From the NCBI GenBank assembly GCA_001643675.2, contig LSRY02000017.1:372001-436000 (forward strand): a DNA stretch of 64,000 nt. The letters are read 5' to 3'. A program made the translations under genes and the position numbers. Below the pieces are notes generated by a model, which saw only the letters and a program-made list of their open reading frames with translations, was not told the DNA's origin and made no database searches. Positions within the stretch are counted from its first letter, which is position 1; every line of letters begins with the position of its first letter. Positions 51,292 through 61,145 of the stretch are shown here, one piece after another. The stretch is from Monocercomonoides exilis. Taxonomy: Eukaryota > Preaxostyla > Oxymonadida > Polymastigidae.

Positions 51292-52549
51292 ATGCAAATC
51301 CAAATAATTATGGATCTGATCATAAGGAAAAAATATTTTTAAGGTATCCCACGAGGGTCACACCTTGGGTGGCATTTTTTTCGCATGAATCGATTTGTTA
51401 GAATGACTGTGTGTGAAATATGTCAAAAAAAGGGGTACCAAGGTGTGACCTCTTTTTCGAAAAATGTATCTCAAATTTTCAGATCAAAAATCTATGAAAA
51501 TTTTTCGCTTTTTTGTTCTTTCAAGAACGAGAAAATGCTTATATTCTATTAGTGTTCATACGCTTCATAATTATTAAAACAACAATATTCATTAAAAATG
51601 ATTAAAAAAAATGTGTGTTTAGAACTTTTTTCAATGAGAAAAAATTCCATAACTTTATTTCAAAATGTTCTTTCAACAATTTTTCTCACATTGACGTTGC
51701 ATCGAGGTTTGTTATTTGTTATCATATGAGGAAAACACATGTTTTTAAACAAATCTTTTCATAGACAATCAATAGGTGTTCTTTCTTTTGTTTTTAATGA
51801 AAATATTTATATGATTGATATGCCAAAGAATAATTGCTAATAAAAGGCAGAGAAGGAAGTTTGGTATTTATTTATTATTTCTATATATGATTATTTTTTA
51901 TTGACCGTTTTTATTCTTTCTTTCAGGGCAGGAGGCAGAAATGAATGAAAATGAATGAAGGCGGGATATCTCGTTGTGCAGGGTGACCATAAAGTTGGGA
52001 GAGCGAATTCATATGGAAAGTGCCCAGGGTGAAGGGATTGGGAAGGAATTTGGAATGATATTTTCAGACGAGAAACAAGGATATTTTTCAATGAGAAAGA
52101 TGAAATTGAAGAAAATACATAAGTTTCACATTTTTCAGAAGAGAGGGAAATCGATGCATTTGATGGGAAAATGACTTCCGGAAAGGACGATTAGAAAATC
52201 AGAAAAGAAATATTTGAAAATGGAAGGAATAAAGAATTTTTATTGGAGGGAAACAGTGTGCAATGGAATATAAAACAGAAAATTCCATATAAAAATGTTT
52301 AGAAGGTTTGTTGAATATTTTTTGAAGTGATTATTATTTTTTCATTCAGGATGTTGAAAAAGCGAAGGATTATATGGCTTTGAAGAAGAAGAAGAAAAGT
52401 GGGGAAGAACAAATAAAGACGAACAAATGAAATTCAAGAAATTTCGAAGATGCCTGGAATTGGGCTTTGGCGAAGAATAGTTTTTGAGAAAAGATGATTT
52501 TTTGTGAAAGAAGGGGAATTGAAAGCTTGAAAGATGAAATCAAAAAGAG
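51292..52549 (+). repeat. Right arm of the 1,258-bp inverted repeat
   Basis: Partner of 44229-45486. An outward-facing frame (51955-52302) reads MKAGYLVVQGDHKVGRANSY.. RDWEGIWNDIFRRETRIFFN.. EIFENGRNKEFLLEGNSVQW but contains TGA 52030, TAA 52120 and TAG 52192. A possible further exon after a TTCAG at 52350 reads DVEKAKDYMALKKKKKSGEE. The same stops are in the left arm, so the duplication came after this frame was broken. The internal stem is at 51356-51381 with 51425-51450. Confidence 0.9.
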
Positions 52550-55500
52550 GAAAAAAGGAATTGTCACATGTTTATTATTTGCATCAGCGAGAGAAAGAAG
52601 ATAAAGAAGAATTAATGATGAATTTGGTGAACAGTGTTACAAGAAGAACAAAAAAAATGGAAGAAGAAAAAAAGAATTATCATTTCATTGAATTTCTCCA
52701 TTAATTATAATTTGCATTAATCTTCAAAATCTTCGATCTTCAAAAACCTCATAATTACACTTCTCCTTTTTCAACAGACGAGGCAAAACCACATCACATG
52801 CCTTCTCCTTCTTCCTTATCTTCTTCTTCTTCTTCTTCTTCTTCTTCTTCTTCTTCTTCTTCTTCTTCTTCTTCTTCTTCTTCTTCTTCTTCTTCTTCAC
52901 CTTCTTCCTCTTCCTCTTCCTCCTCTTCTTCTTCTTCTTCTTCTTCTTCTTCTCCCAATGATAATCATAATTCTTCTTCTTCTTCTTCTTCTTCTTCTTC
53001 TTCTTCTTCTTCTTCTTCTTCTTCTTCTTCTTCTTCTTCTTCTTCTTCTTCTTCTTCTTCTTCTTCTTCTTCTTCTTCTTCTTCTTCTTCTTCTTCTTCT
53101 TCTTCTTCTTCTTCTTCTTCTTCTTCTTCTTCTTCTTCTTCTTCTTCTTCTTCTTCTTCTTCTTCTTCTTCTTCTTCTTCTTCTTCCAAATCCACCACCG
53201 ACTCTCGGTCAGAAGCGATGAGCGTGATGAAGAAGGAGCCGGAGATGAGCTTCGATTCGACTTCTCATTTTTCCTCCGAATGTTTCATGAACGGAGTGGT
53301 TGTTGGCATCCTTGAAGGCATCGTGGCAGTGGGAAAGCACGGCATCTTTCAGAACAAGCAGCAGTGAAGAGAAATGGCAGGGAAACAGATGAGAAGAGCG
53401 AGAAAAGAGAAAAGAGAAGAAAAAGAGGGAGATGGAAATGGAGAGGAAGAGGAGGAAGATAGAGGGAGATGAGATAAATATTAAGAGGAAGAAGGAGTAA
53501 TGGGTGATTCAGAACCCAAAAAGCGAAGATACGAAGAAAGTGCAAAACGGAAGATATAGAAAGAAGAGAAGGAAGAACTGGGCAAGCTGCAAAAAGATAA
53601 TTTTTACGAGTGTGAATCGAGCCACTTTCGAGAGCAGGTGATCAAAGACACTGTGGAAAATAGGCTTAATGATGAAAGAGAACAAAATACCGAAAAGAAG
53701 GCAAAGCAAAAGGAGCACAAACAGAATTCGTCACGAGCGCAGGACATAGATACAAGAAATCATCGGAATACACCATCATTATCTTCTTCTTTTTCTCCAC
53801 ACAGCAATTCTCACAATCGATCTTCTTATTCAGTCTCCTTCTTCGAAGTGAGCGAAGATGAAAAAGACGAAGGAAACAACGAAGCAAACGACACTACAGA
53901 TGGCTCAGATTATCCATAACATGCAAGGAAATCAGCAGAACGAGATGTTCGAATGGATTTTGGCTCATCCTGCGTCTTCAGAGCGAATCAAGTGCGACAA
54001 GCGCTGATGATGCAGCCAAGTGAGTTTGCAATATACAACTTTGTGGTATGTGCTTCGCAGATTGGATATGTTCCGTATGGAGAGGAAGAGGAAGAGACGG
54101 AGAAGAAGGAGATAGAGAGGAGGAAAATGAAGGAAAAACAGAAAAAGGACTGACTTGTCGAACTCCAAAGGGAGCACAAGGGATGAGAATGCAAAAAAAA
54201 CAGAGAGTGCCTTTTTATCACAAAATATACAACAAAAGATGTACGTCAACATCATCATCACTTGCAAGTTTCGATAAATCTGACACAAATAAAAGCGAAA
54301 AATCTTCTTTTTCGTATTCTTATTCTTCATCCAGCGAAGTGATCTATACAGCCTGTTCTCCACACACATATTTTACCACAAATGACTTGGCGCGTCTGCT
54401 CTCTTCATTCAGCAACCATCCCAAACGATTCTATCACAGCATAAACATTTTGGGAGGAGCTGTTTCTTCGATAAGGAGAACACATCACCAATTGATGGAA
54501 GATGATTCTGAAGTATCTTCATTTAATGAAAGCGTTGAAGAAGAAAAGAACAAAGAATTAGAATCATCTCAAAATCCAAAAAAAAACATTCACACAAATC
54601 TCAAAATCATACTTTTTCTTCTTCTTCTTCTTCTCATTCTCTTTCTTCTCCTCCTCATTATGCAGACCATCGTCTTCGTCTGATCAACCGACTTGCGTAT
54701 GTGATGAGTGTGCGGACGCTGCATGTGGTCGAGCAGTAAAACTTGACACGTTTTGTGCACTGGTTAAAAGAGCTGGTGAGATGTGAACTTGTGGAGAATA
54801 ATAATGAGCAGGCAGACGTGGAGCAGGAGTAGGAGAAAGCAACATGGCGGAACAGAACGCGTTTTGAAGAAGGAGATGCAAAGAACAGGTGAAAGAGGAG
54901 AAGATGCTGAGCGCAGAAGAAATAGCTTCCTCTTTTGATAATTTTATTTCAAAAGTTAAATGCGATGGAGAAACGAATGGGATGAGTCAGCTTGGCAACT
55001 TGAGTGATAACAATAAACTTGATTCTGCGACTCAATCAGAAGAATTCAGCAACTTTCAGATAGTGCTTGGCAGGAAAGGCGACTTTGCTCAGCCTCCAGA
55101 AGTTCATTTTGCCTCTTCTGCTATTCTCAACTGCAACTCCGTATTCATTCACAGGCACAGAATAAACAGCAACATACTCATTCTTCTTCTCTTCCTCCTT
55201 CCTCTGCTTTTCCACTTGGTTTGCTTTCTTCCTATTCTACATGTCTTCATCCACACAGAAGAAGGGCTGGCCATCAGATGAAGAGTTCTGTTGAGCCAGA
55301 GGCAAAAGGGAAAAATGAATTTTTTTTTTATCAAAAGAATACTGATTCATTTTGTTGAGTGCTCAGATTGAAAGGGACAGAAAGAGGAGAAAATGAAGAG
55401 GTGAAATGATGATTTGGAAGATGAAGGAGGTCGAGGAAATGAGGGAGATTGAGGTGAATTGCCATCAAAGCAGATGAAAGGAGGTTATAAAAGGAAATTA

Positions 55501-58400
55501 GAAAAGAAATTAACAAAGAACTTGTAAAAGTCAGAAAAGAAAACGAAGAAGAAGAGAGTGAGAGTGAAAGAGAAGGAAGAAGATGCTGAGAAGGATACGC
55601 AAACACGAAAACCTCAGAATCTTTAGAAGGACCATTTGATGACCAAATTTATTCGTCCAAATCTGATTAATTTGAAGGAGCGGCTGCTGAAAGAACGGAG
55701 CAGCAAAAATTTTGTCTTCTTTTATATCATCTTCCTTCTAATCGTCATCACGGCCAGTTGATTGTGAGGCAACTGAATGTTGCTATGTCCAAATATCTTG
55801 CTCTTTTGCTACCTCTTCTTCGGATGTGGAGAAAGAAGCAGAAGATGAAACATGTTCAAATGCAACTTCGATCACTTTCATTACAAATGCTCTTTTGACT
55901 GCCACCAATCTTTTTCTTCTTCTTCTTCTTCTTCTTCTTCATCGTCCTCCTCCTCTTCCTCCTCTTCTGTTTCTTCTTCTTCATAATCTTCATAATCTTC
56001 TACTTCTTCCTCTTCTTCCTCTTCTTTTTCTTTTTCTTCTCATTCTTCTCTCGCTTCTTCCTCTTCTTTTTCATGCACTTAAACATCATATCACATTGCT
56101 TTATCATTGTCAGCACATATTTCATATGATTGGATTTCTTCTTTTTTTTTCCTCATCTTTATATGGGATGATTACAGAAAGAAAGAAGAAGGGTATTTCT
56201 GAAGAAAAAAAAACAGTTGAAAATGAGAAGAAGATTGAAAAGTCAATGAAGAGAATAAAGATGAAGAGATAGAAGAATTCGTTTTGACAGGATATGATGA
56301 ATGGAAATTGGTAAGTGAAAATTGCTGAGATTTTAAAAAATGAGGAAGTCAAATGGAAATGGGGAGAAGTTGGAGGAGAAGAAGATGATGAACCAGAACA
56401 AGAAACAATGTGTCAGGAAGGAATACGTTGAATATCTGAATCATTCTATCTGTTGCTTCTTTTTCATGAGCGTTATGGAGCGCAGATACGAAGAATGTGG
56501 AAGTGCGCTGAGATGTGATACAGTTGAGGGAACATTCGCGGCTGAGAAGCCACGAGGAGGTGCGGGAGAGCATGCCATTACCTCTCCAGGGAAAGGCAAT
56601 AATGAGAGAACAGCGAGAAGGAGGTGAAGTTTTAGCAAGCGGATTAATTATTTGGGAAGACGGGGCTATTAGTGAACTTACAGCAGTTGATACAAGCACG
56701 TGTTTCTGTGGAGACTATGTTCGGCTGTTCTTCTTTTGTAATGAATCAGAAAGGCTCTTCATTCACAGACACTTTCTTATGAATCAGATACAGTGTCCAA
56801 TTGATACTTGTTGTAGCTGCCGAGTGAATCCATTTATTGAGCATGTCTCGAGTACAGCTAAAGATCAATGGATAAACGCGACTGCGCTCCCAAAGGATGT
56901 AGAAGTTCCGTTTTGGAGAATGGTGCAGTTTGAGATACACTAAAGCCATGCTGCTGTTTCAGTCATAAATGTTGCTGATAAGGTTTCCAATCAAGATGGA
57001 AGTTAAGACGGAGTGCATCAAGCTGAAGGGACTTTCTGATATTTCAATTCCAAAAAGATAAATAAGAACAATTATACTGCTTTCAATTGCGATATACGTT
57101 GAGATAAGATGATGTACTGAACTATTGGATTCATCATCAAAAGCGAATTCGATTGAAGCAGCGTTTTGTGCAGAGATGTTGATGTTGGAGAGAAAGACGC
57201 AGGAATTGGGAAGAGCACGAAGATCTGATTGGAAGAGGCTCAGATATCCTCTTCAAGCACAAAGAAGTATGTGGTTGAGGTGAAGATGCTTGTCGGAAGG
57301 AGAAAGGAGAGAGGAGGACACAGCAAAAGATTCGTTGAAAAGGCAGAAAAATGAAGACTGGAAATACACGAAGAATTAATGGAAGGAGATGTGGCAGTAT
57401 GAAAGGGTGCAAAAGTTGCGAAATGCAACAACAATGAGATGGTGGTGACGAAGTGAACAGGAACAAGACTTCACAAGATAGATCCAACTCCTATGTTGGA
57501 AAGGCAATTCTGGCTGTCATTTTCAATCACTGTTGTGAAGATGAAGGAACAGGGTGAAAGCGGGGAGCTGTAATGGTGCGCAGAGGAGCCGATGTCTTGA
57601 TTGACAAATATATGGTAGGCGTTGTTGAATATGATGAAGGTGACTTTGTTGAAGTCGAGATCGGGGTTGGGGTCTGTGTGGGAGAAGTCAAACTCGCAGA
57701 TTGACGTGTTTCAAGCGAAAGAATGCTGAGTGAAGCCGAAGGAAAAGAGGGACTCGTTGATTTGGGCGGGGATGGTGGAGTGTCGGAGAAAGAGGTTCTT
57801 TCCCATGAATACATTATTCAAGACGAAGCAGAAGTTGAGGATGCCTTCGGACAAGTGCGGCTACGACTTCTCGCAGTTGAGGAACACTATTGCAACTCTG
57901 CCCTCGGAAGACTCTTCGCTCACATAACTGGTGAACACGTACGCCTCAGAAGCGCAGTCAAAGGCACATCACCTTACCAAATTAACACAAGAGCTGCTCA
58001 GTTGGATGAGCGCACAATGTTGGTATTATTGGAGGAGTGAAAACCGATTATTGTACTTTGATCTGGGGCAGACAAGCCAGCCAGAGAAGCGGAGCCATCC
58101 AGAGCAGATGGGCAGATAGCCACGAGGGAATTGCTAGGGAGCCAAGAGGTTGAGACTGAGAGGAATTCAAGTTTAGCTGAAGTGGATGCAGAAAAGGATG
58201 CGATAATGATGAAGAGGCGAGGGAGTAGCTTTCGAGAGACGTACGCTCTTCTGCTACATCAACCATTGCATTCGAAAAGCTTTTTTGTTAAGCCCGTATG
58301 GAAAAGGAGCGTCGCGACAAAAGGAGAGGAGCATCAGGTGTGGATATCTGGATGAAGGATAAGAGACGAGGAAGAAATGTGGAGAATCAACGGAGAAACG
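52550..58400 (+). pseudogene. Decayed coding-like block in right part of element C
   Basis: Forward protein-like text, mostly charged or Ser-rich: one frame runs from 52798 through 53638-53919 and 53953-54153 with stops (near 53365, 53919, 54151) but no shift needed. Later pieces include EVIYTACSPHTYFTTNDLAR and RFYHSINILGGAVSSIRRTH (54.35-54.5 kb), HYADHRLRLINRLAYVMSVR followed by TRFVHWLKELVRCELVENNN (54.66-54.8 kb), YVRLFFFCNESERLFIHRHF (56.7 kb) and YCNSALGRLFAHITGEHVRL (57.9 kb). No domain could be named. Inferred: a captured gene or genes in decay, pointing outward from the inverted repeat. Confidence 0.45.
52798..53367 (+). CDS. Polyserine open frame in right cargo of element C
   Basis: 189 residues from ATG 52798; about the first 130 are serine encoded mostly by uninterrupted TTC/TCT trinucleotides (52818-52893 and 52972-53185). 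A short non-repetitive tail follows (RSEAMSVMKKEPEMSFDSTS, then FMNGVVVGILEGIVAVGKHG). The frame continues past the TGA as protein-like text with further stops, so this is likely one piece of a broken larger gene. Confidence 0.4.
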   Translation: MPSPSSLSSSSSSSSSSSSSSSSSSSSSSSSSSSPSSSSSSSSSSSSSSSSSPNDNHNSSSSSSSSSSSSSSSSSSSSSSSSSSSSSSSSSSSSSSSSSSSSSSSSSSSSSSSSSSSSSSSSSSSSSSSSKSTTDSRSEAMSVMKKEPEMSFDSTSHFSSECFMNGVVVGILEGIVAVGKHGIFQNKQQ

Positions 58401-59007
58401 AAGGAAGGAAAATAAAATGAAGATGTTCGTGTGACAAAAGCATTTTTAGTGTTAAAAACAAATATAAACAAATTTCTATTCAATTTTTATTATTCTCTTT
58501 GTTATTTTTCTATATCTTTGTTTGATCAATTTATAAGAATAACTAATTTAAAGAATTTTTTGTTTCTAAACAAAAACAAACCAAACCGTTGTATATCTGA
58601 TAAATATAATGTGTTTCTATTTTGTTTTTCCATTTGTGTTTTTGATATTGTAAATTTTTAACAAATGTTTTAAGATCTTCAATATCAATTTGAAATTTTT
58701 TTTGTAATAACATCATAAAACTAATTTTTATAAGAAATTGATAAATTACGTATTGTTCTAATTATTATCATGTTTTAATAACGTTTGAACGAGTATTTTG
58801 TTCTGTTTGCTTCAGTTTTGATATTTTTTGAATTAGAATTATATGTTTTTTTCTAAATTTGTAATAAAAATAATGAGAAACAAATTTTTATCAACAAACA
58901 AATAATAATTATTATTTTTAAAGCAATCAATTATCATGATCATCATTTTCAATTTTCCAATCAACCCCACCCTTAATGAAAAAATATTTTGATCAAACTT
59001 CGTAAAT
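58401..59007. other. AT-rich right-end region of element C
   Basis: No gene was recognised; this is low-complexity AT-rich DNA leading into the right terminal repeat. Confidence 0.45.
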
Positions 59008-59033
59008 TTTTATGATATCAAAAAAAATCACCC
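59008..59033 (-). repeat. Right terminal inverted repeat of element C
   Basis: Reverse-complement partner of 38224-38249 with one substitution. Followed by ATAT and then the truncated transposase 5' half. Confidence 0.85.
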
Positions 59034-59714
59034 ATATCCTTCTTTTTCTATTCCGCTATATGCTGACCATTTATCAGATTTTAGTTTCGATGTTTTGTCC
59101 ACGTGCTTTTTCACACATTTCACTATTGTCTCTTCTGTTCTATCCGGAATAAATTCAACTTTCATTTTCTGATCCTTTTCTTTTTCTTTTCTTTCAACGA
59201 TTCCCCAGAGCCATTGTTGCTCTCTTATTCTTCCAATTCCGTTCTTGCTTTTTGCAATTAATGTTTCGTCAAGTTCTACGTTTCTTTCAATTCCTAATTT
59301 TTCATTTCGATTCATTTCAATAAATATGCAAATTCTTCTCATCAGTTCGTTGAATTTTAATACAGAAAATTTCGAAGTATTTGTTTCTTTAACTGTTTCT
59401 TCCACAGAGTGCCTATACCAAAAATGGTAGATAAGGCACATAATATTAAAAGGACTGAGTTTTATTATTTCAAAGATTGAATTTTTATTCCAATAGTACT
59501 CTTTTTGACATTTCAAACATCTGTACGAATAATTATTCTTCGCTTTCCTCCATTTTTTTAATTTCATTTTTCTTTTGCACAGTGGGCAAGAAATTTCTTC
59601 TCTAATTAATCCTAACTCCTTTAAAGTGCGCAACGCATAATCATCATTTCCTCCAGAAGCAATAAGAAATTCAGTGAATGTTATCAATGAAGATTTTCCT
59701 TTTTCAGAAATCAT
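59034..59714 (-). pseudogene. 5' half of element B ISXO2-like transposase (split by element C)
   Basis: From ATG 59714, 227 codons run to TAT at 59034-59036. Zinc ribbon CPLCKRKM..CLKCQKEY, a helical section, first catalytic Asp in VELDETLIAKSKNGIG, WLWGIVERK, second catalytic Asp in LKSDKWSAYSGIEKEGY. The third catalytic residue lies in the other half at 37175-38219. Before insertion the two halves made a complete DDE transposase of about 376 residues or more. It starts 31 bp inside B's right TIR. Confidence 0.88.
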
Positions 59715-59744
59715 TTCCACCGAAATAATTAATTGAAAAAAATT

Positions 59745-59924
59745 TGAAAAATAATAATAATATTATGGGATATGTGATCAATACAAAAAAAATCGAAAAA
59801 ATAAAGTGAAGCAATTTTTATTATTCCGATCGATTTTGGCAATAAAAAATTATAATCTTTCACAATTTTTAATTAAAAATTTCCAAAACAAAGCAGAAAA
59901 AATGGTACAATTCAGACCTATGCC
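59745..59924 (-). repeat. Right terminal inverted repeat of element B
   Basis: Reverse-complement partner of 33267-33446. Its outer end is CCTATGCC, followed by AAATAAGT. The transposase start codon lies 31 bp further in. Confidence 0.9.
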
Positions 59925-60116
59925 AAATAAGTGATCACTGAAGAGTGAAAAGACTCAATAAAGACATTTGAATATTGATTTCAGCTGATTCACTTTATCT
60001 CAAAACAGTTGTGATAAATAAAGCATATTAATTCAAAAGCTCTTTTCAATGACAAGCAAATTTTGACAAATCTGCAACCCGAAAAAAGTTATGATTTCAA
60101 AAATAATCACCCATTT

Positions 60117-61145
60117 TCATCAAATTTTCATTCAAACTCACCAAATGTCACCAGCATGAAAACAAATATATGACGCTGTTATTATTTCTATGCTGGTATA
60201 TTTTGATGAGTTAATTTGAAAGTTTAATGAAAATTTACAATCTTCATTTTCACCTGAAAATATAACAACTGAAACTTATCAAAAAAAATTTTATTTGATA
60301 TTTATTTTTTGAACTTTTGTATGAAAAAACTGAGGACAATAAACATCTCAAATAGTGCAGTGTTTCATGGGTTTATCTTTTTGTTTTTCTTGACATGAAT
60401 TTTTGAGAAATTTTTTGATAGAAGAATTTGATAACAAAAAATTTCAACATGATGATATCAAAAATTATTCCAATAATCACAGAATCATTTCATCAATGAG
60501 TTCAATGAAAAATTGAAAAGTTTTTTTCATTTTCATTCTTGAAAAAGATCATTTAAGAACACAAAAAATGTTCTCATTCTTCTCATAAATGAAATGAAAG
60601 AAAAAAAATTGAAATAGATAAAAACAAAAAGATATTTGTGACTTTCCTAAAAAGTTTTTTCCCAAAGAAACGTGATAATTTCAAATTGATAAAAAAAACT
60701 CACTTTTATTGACTTTAAAAATTATCATGTTTCAACAAGATATATTTTCTTCAATATTTTTATCGAGTATAATTGATATTCTTTTCTGTTTGTTTTCCTA
60801 TGTTTAATTCTGATTATCTATTAATCTATTTTTTATTTTATTTTTTTAATTAACATTAAGTCTTTCATTTATAAATAAATCCAAAAATATAATAACGCAA
60901 GATAAACAGTGTTTTTAAGACGCAAAGAAGTGAAAATGAGGAATGAAACAAACACACACAAATCTCTTCTCTTTCTTTTTTGTGCACATTTTTTAAAATA
61001 ATCAAAAGTAATGCACTTTTACATCAATACACAAAATATGTTAATTATTTGGAGCAATCCACCTATTAACCAGTTCATTTTGCACAAGTAATATGACAAA
61101 TAATTATTCACAAGTCACTCTTATAATCAATCTTTGTACAGAGTT
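60117..61145. other. AT-rich intergenic region
   Basis: No gene or RNA was recognised between the right end of element A and calreticulin. A (CA)n-like ACACACACA patch lies at about 60951-60959. Confidence 0.5.

Larger units (their letters stand above)
38224..59033. mobile_element. Element C: 20.8-kb transposon inserted in element B transposase, TSD ATAT
   Basis: The left end starts GGGTGATTTTTTTTGACATC (38224). The right end, reversed, starts GGGTGATTTTTTTTGATATC (59033). The two agree for about 26 bases with one difference. ATAT lies outside both ends (38220-38223 and 59034-59037). Removing C plus one ATAT restores the transposase reading frame, so these are the exact boundaries. Contents, in order: decayed coding-like block (-), 1,258-bp inverted repeat arm, protease-DDE fusion gene (+), candidate structured RNA, second arm, decayed block (+). 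The fusion protein is the only intact enzyme-like gene inside and is the likeliest transposase; that is inference. Confidence 0.85.
33267..59924. mobile_element. Element B: Merlin/ISXO2-type transposon with 180-bp TIRs and 8-bp TSD
   Basis: The ends are inverted repeats of about 180 bp with only a few differences, beginning GGCATAGGTCTGAATTGTAC. The identical octamer AAATAAGT lies immediately outside both (33259-33266 and 59925-59932). An 8-bp duplication fits the Merlin/IS1016-ISXO2 superfamily, and B's transposase of that type begins 31 bp inside the right TIR (59714, -). The transposase is split by element C. B's left part (33447-37174) carries decayed coding-like sequence. Total span is 26,658 bp, of which 20,814 bp is C plus its duplicated ATAT. 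Confidence 0.88.
33192..60112. mobile_element. Element A: short GGGTGAT-family element split by element B
   Basis: The left end at 33192 starts GGGTGATTATTTATGTAATC and the right end finishes at 60112 with the reverse of GGGTGATTATTTTTGAAATC. ATTT occurs directly outside both ends (33188-33191 and 60113-60116), a candidate 4-bp target duplication. Only 75 bp on the left and 188 bp on the right (including the copies of B's duplication) belong to A; element B occupies the rest. Without B it would be a ~255-bp MITE. The 4-bp duplication alone could be chance in AT-rich DNA, but the correctly oriented ends on both sides of B support it. Confidence 0.6.

Noticed and set aside
44229-52549. Reading the 1,258-bp inverted repeats as terminal repeats of a separate transposon
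   Set aside because: No target duplication is present, diverged similarity continues outward beyond the arms, and the arms carry outward-facing broken coding sequence. An inverted duplication inside element C fits better.
52958-53221. Poly-leucine and poly-glutamate open frames over the TTC tract
   Set aside because: They are shadow frames of a pure trinucleotide repeat with no flanking protein-like sequence.
33192-60112. Polinton/Maverick virus-like element
   Set aside because: No protein-primed DNA polymerase, retroviral-type integrase, packaging ATPase or capsid protein was found. The only intact enzyme gene is the protease-DDE fusion.
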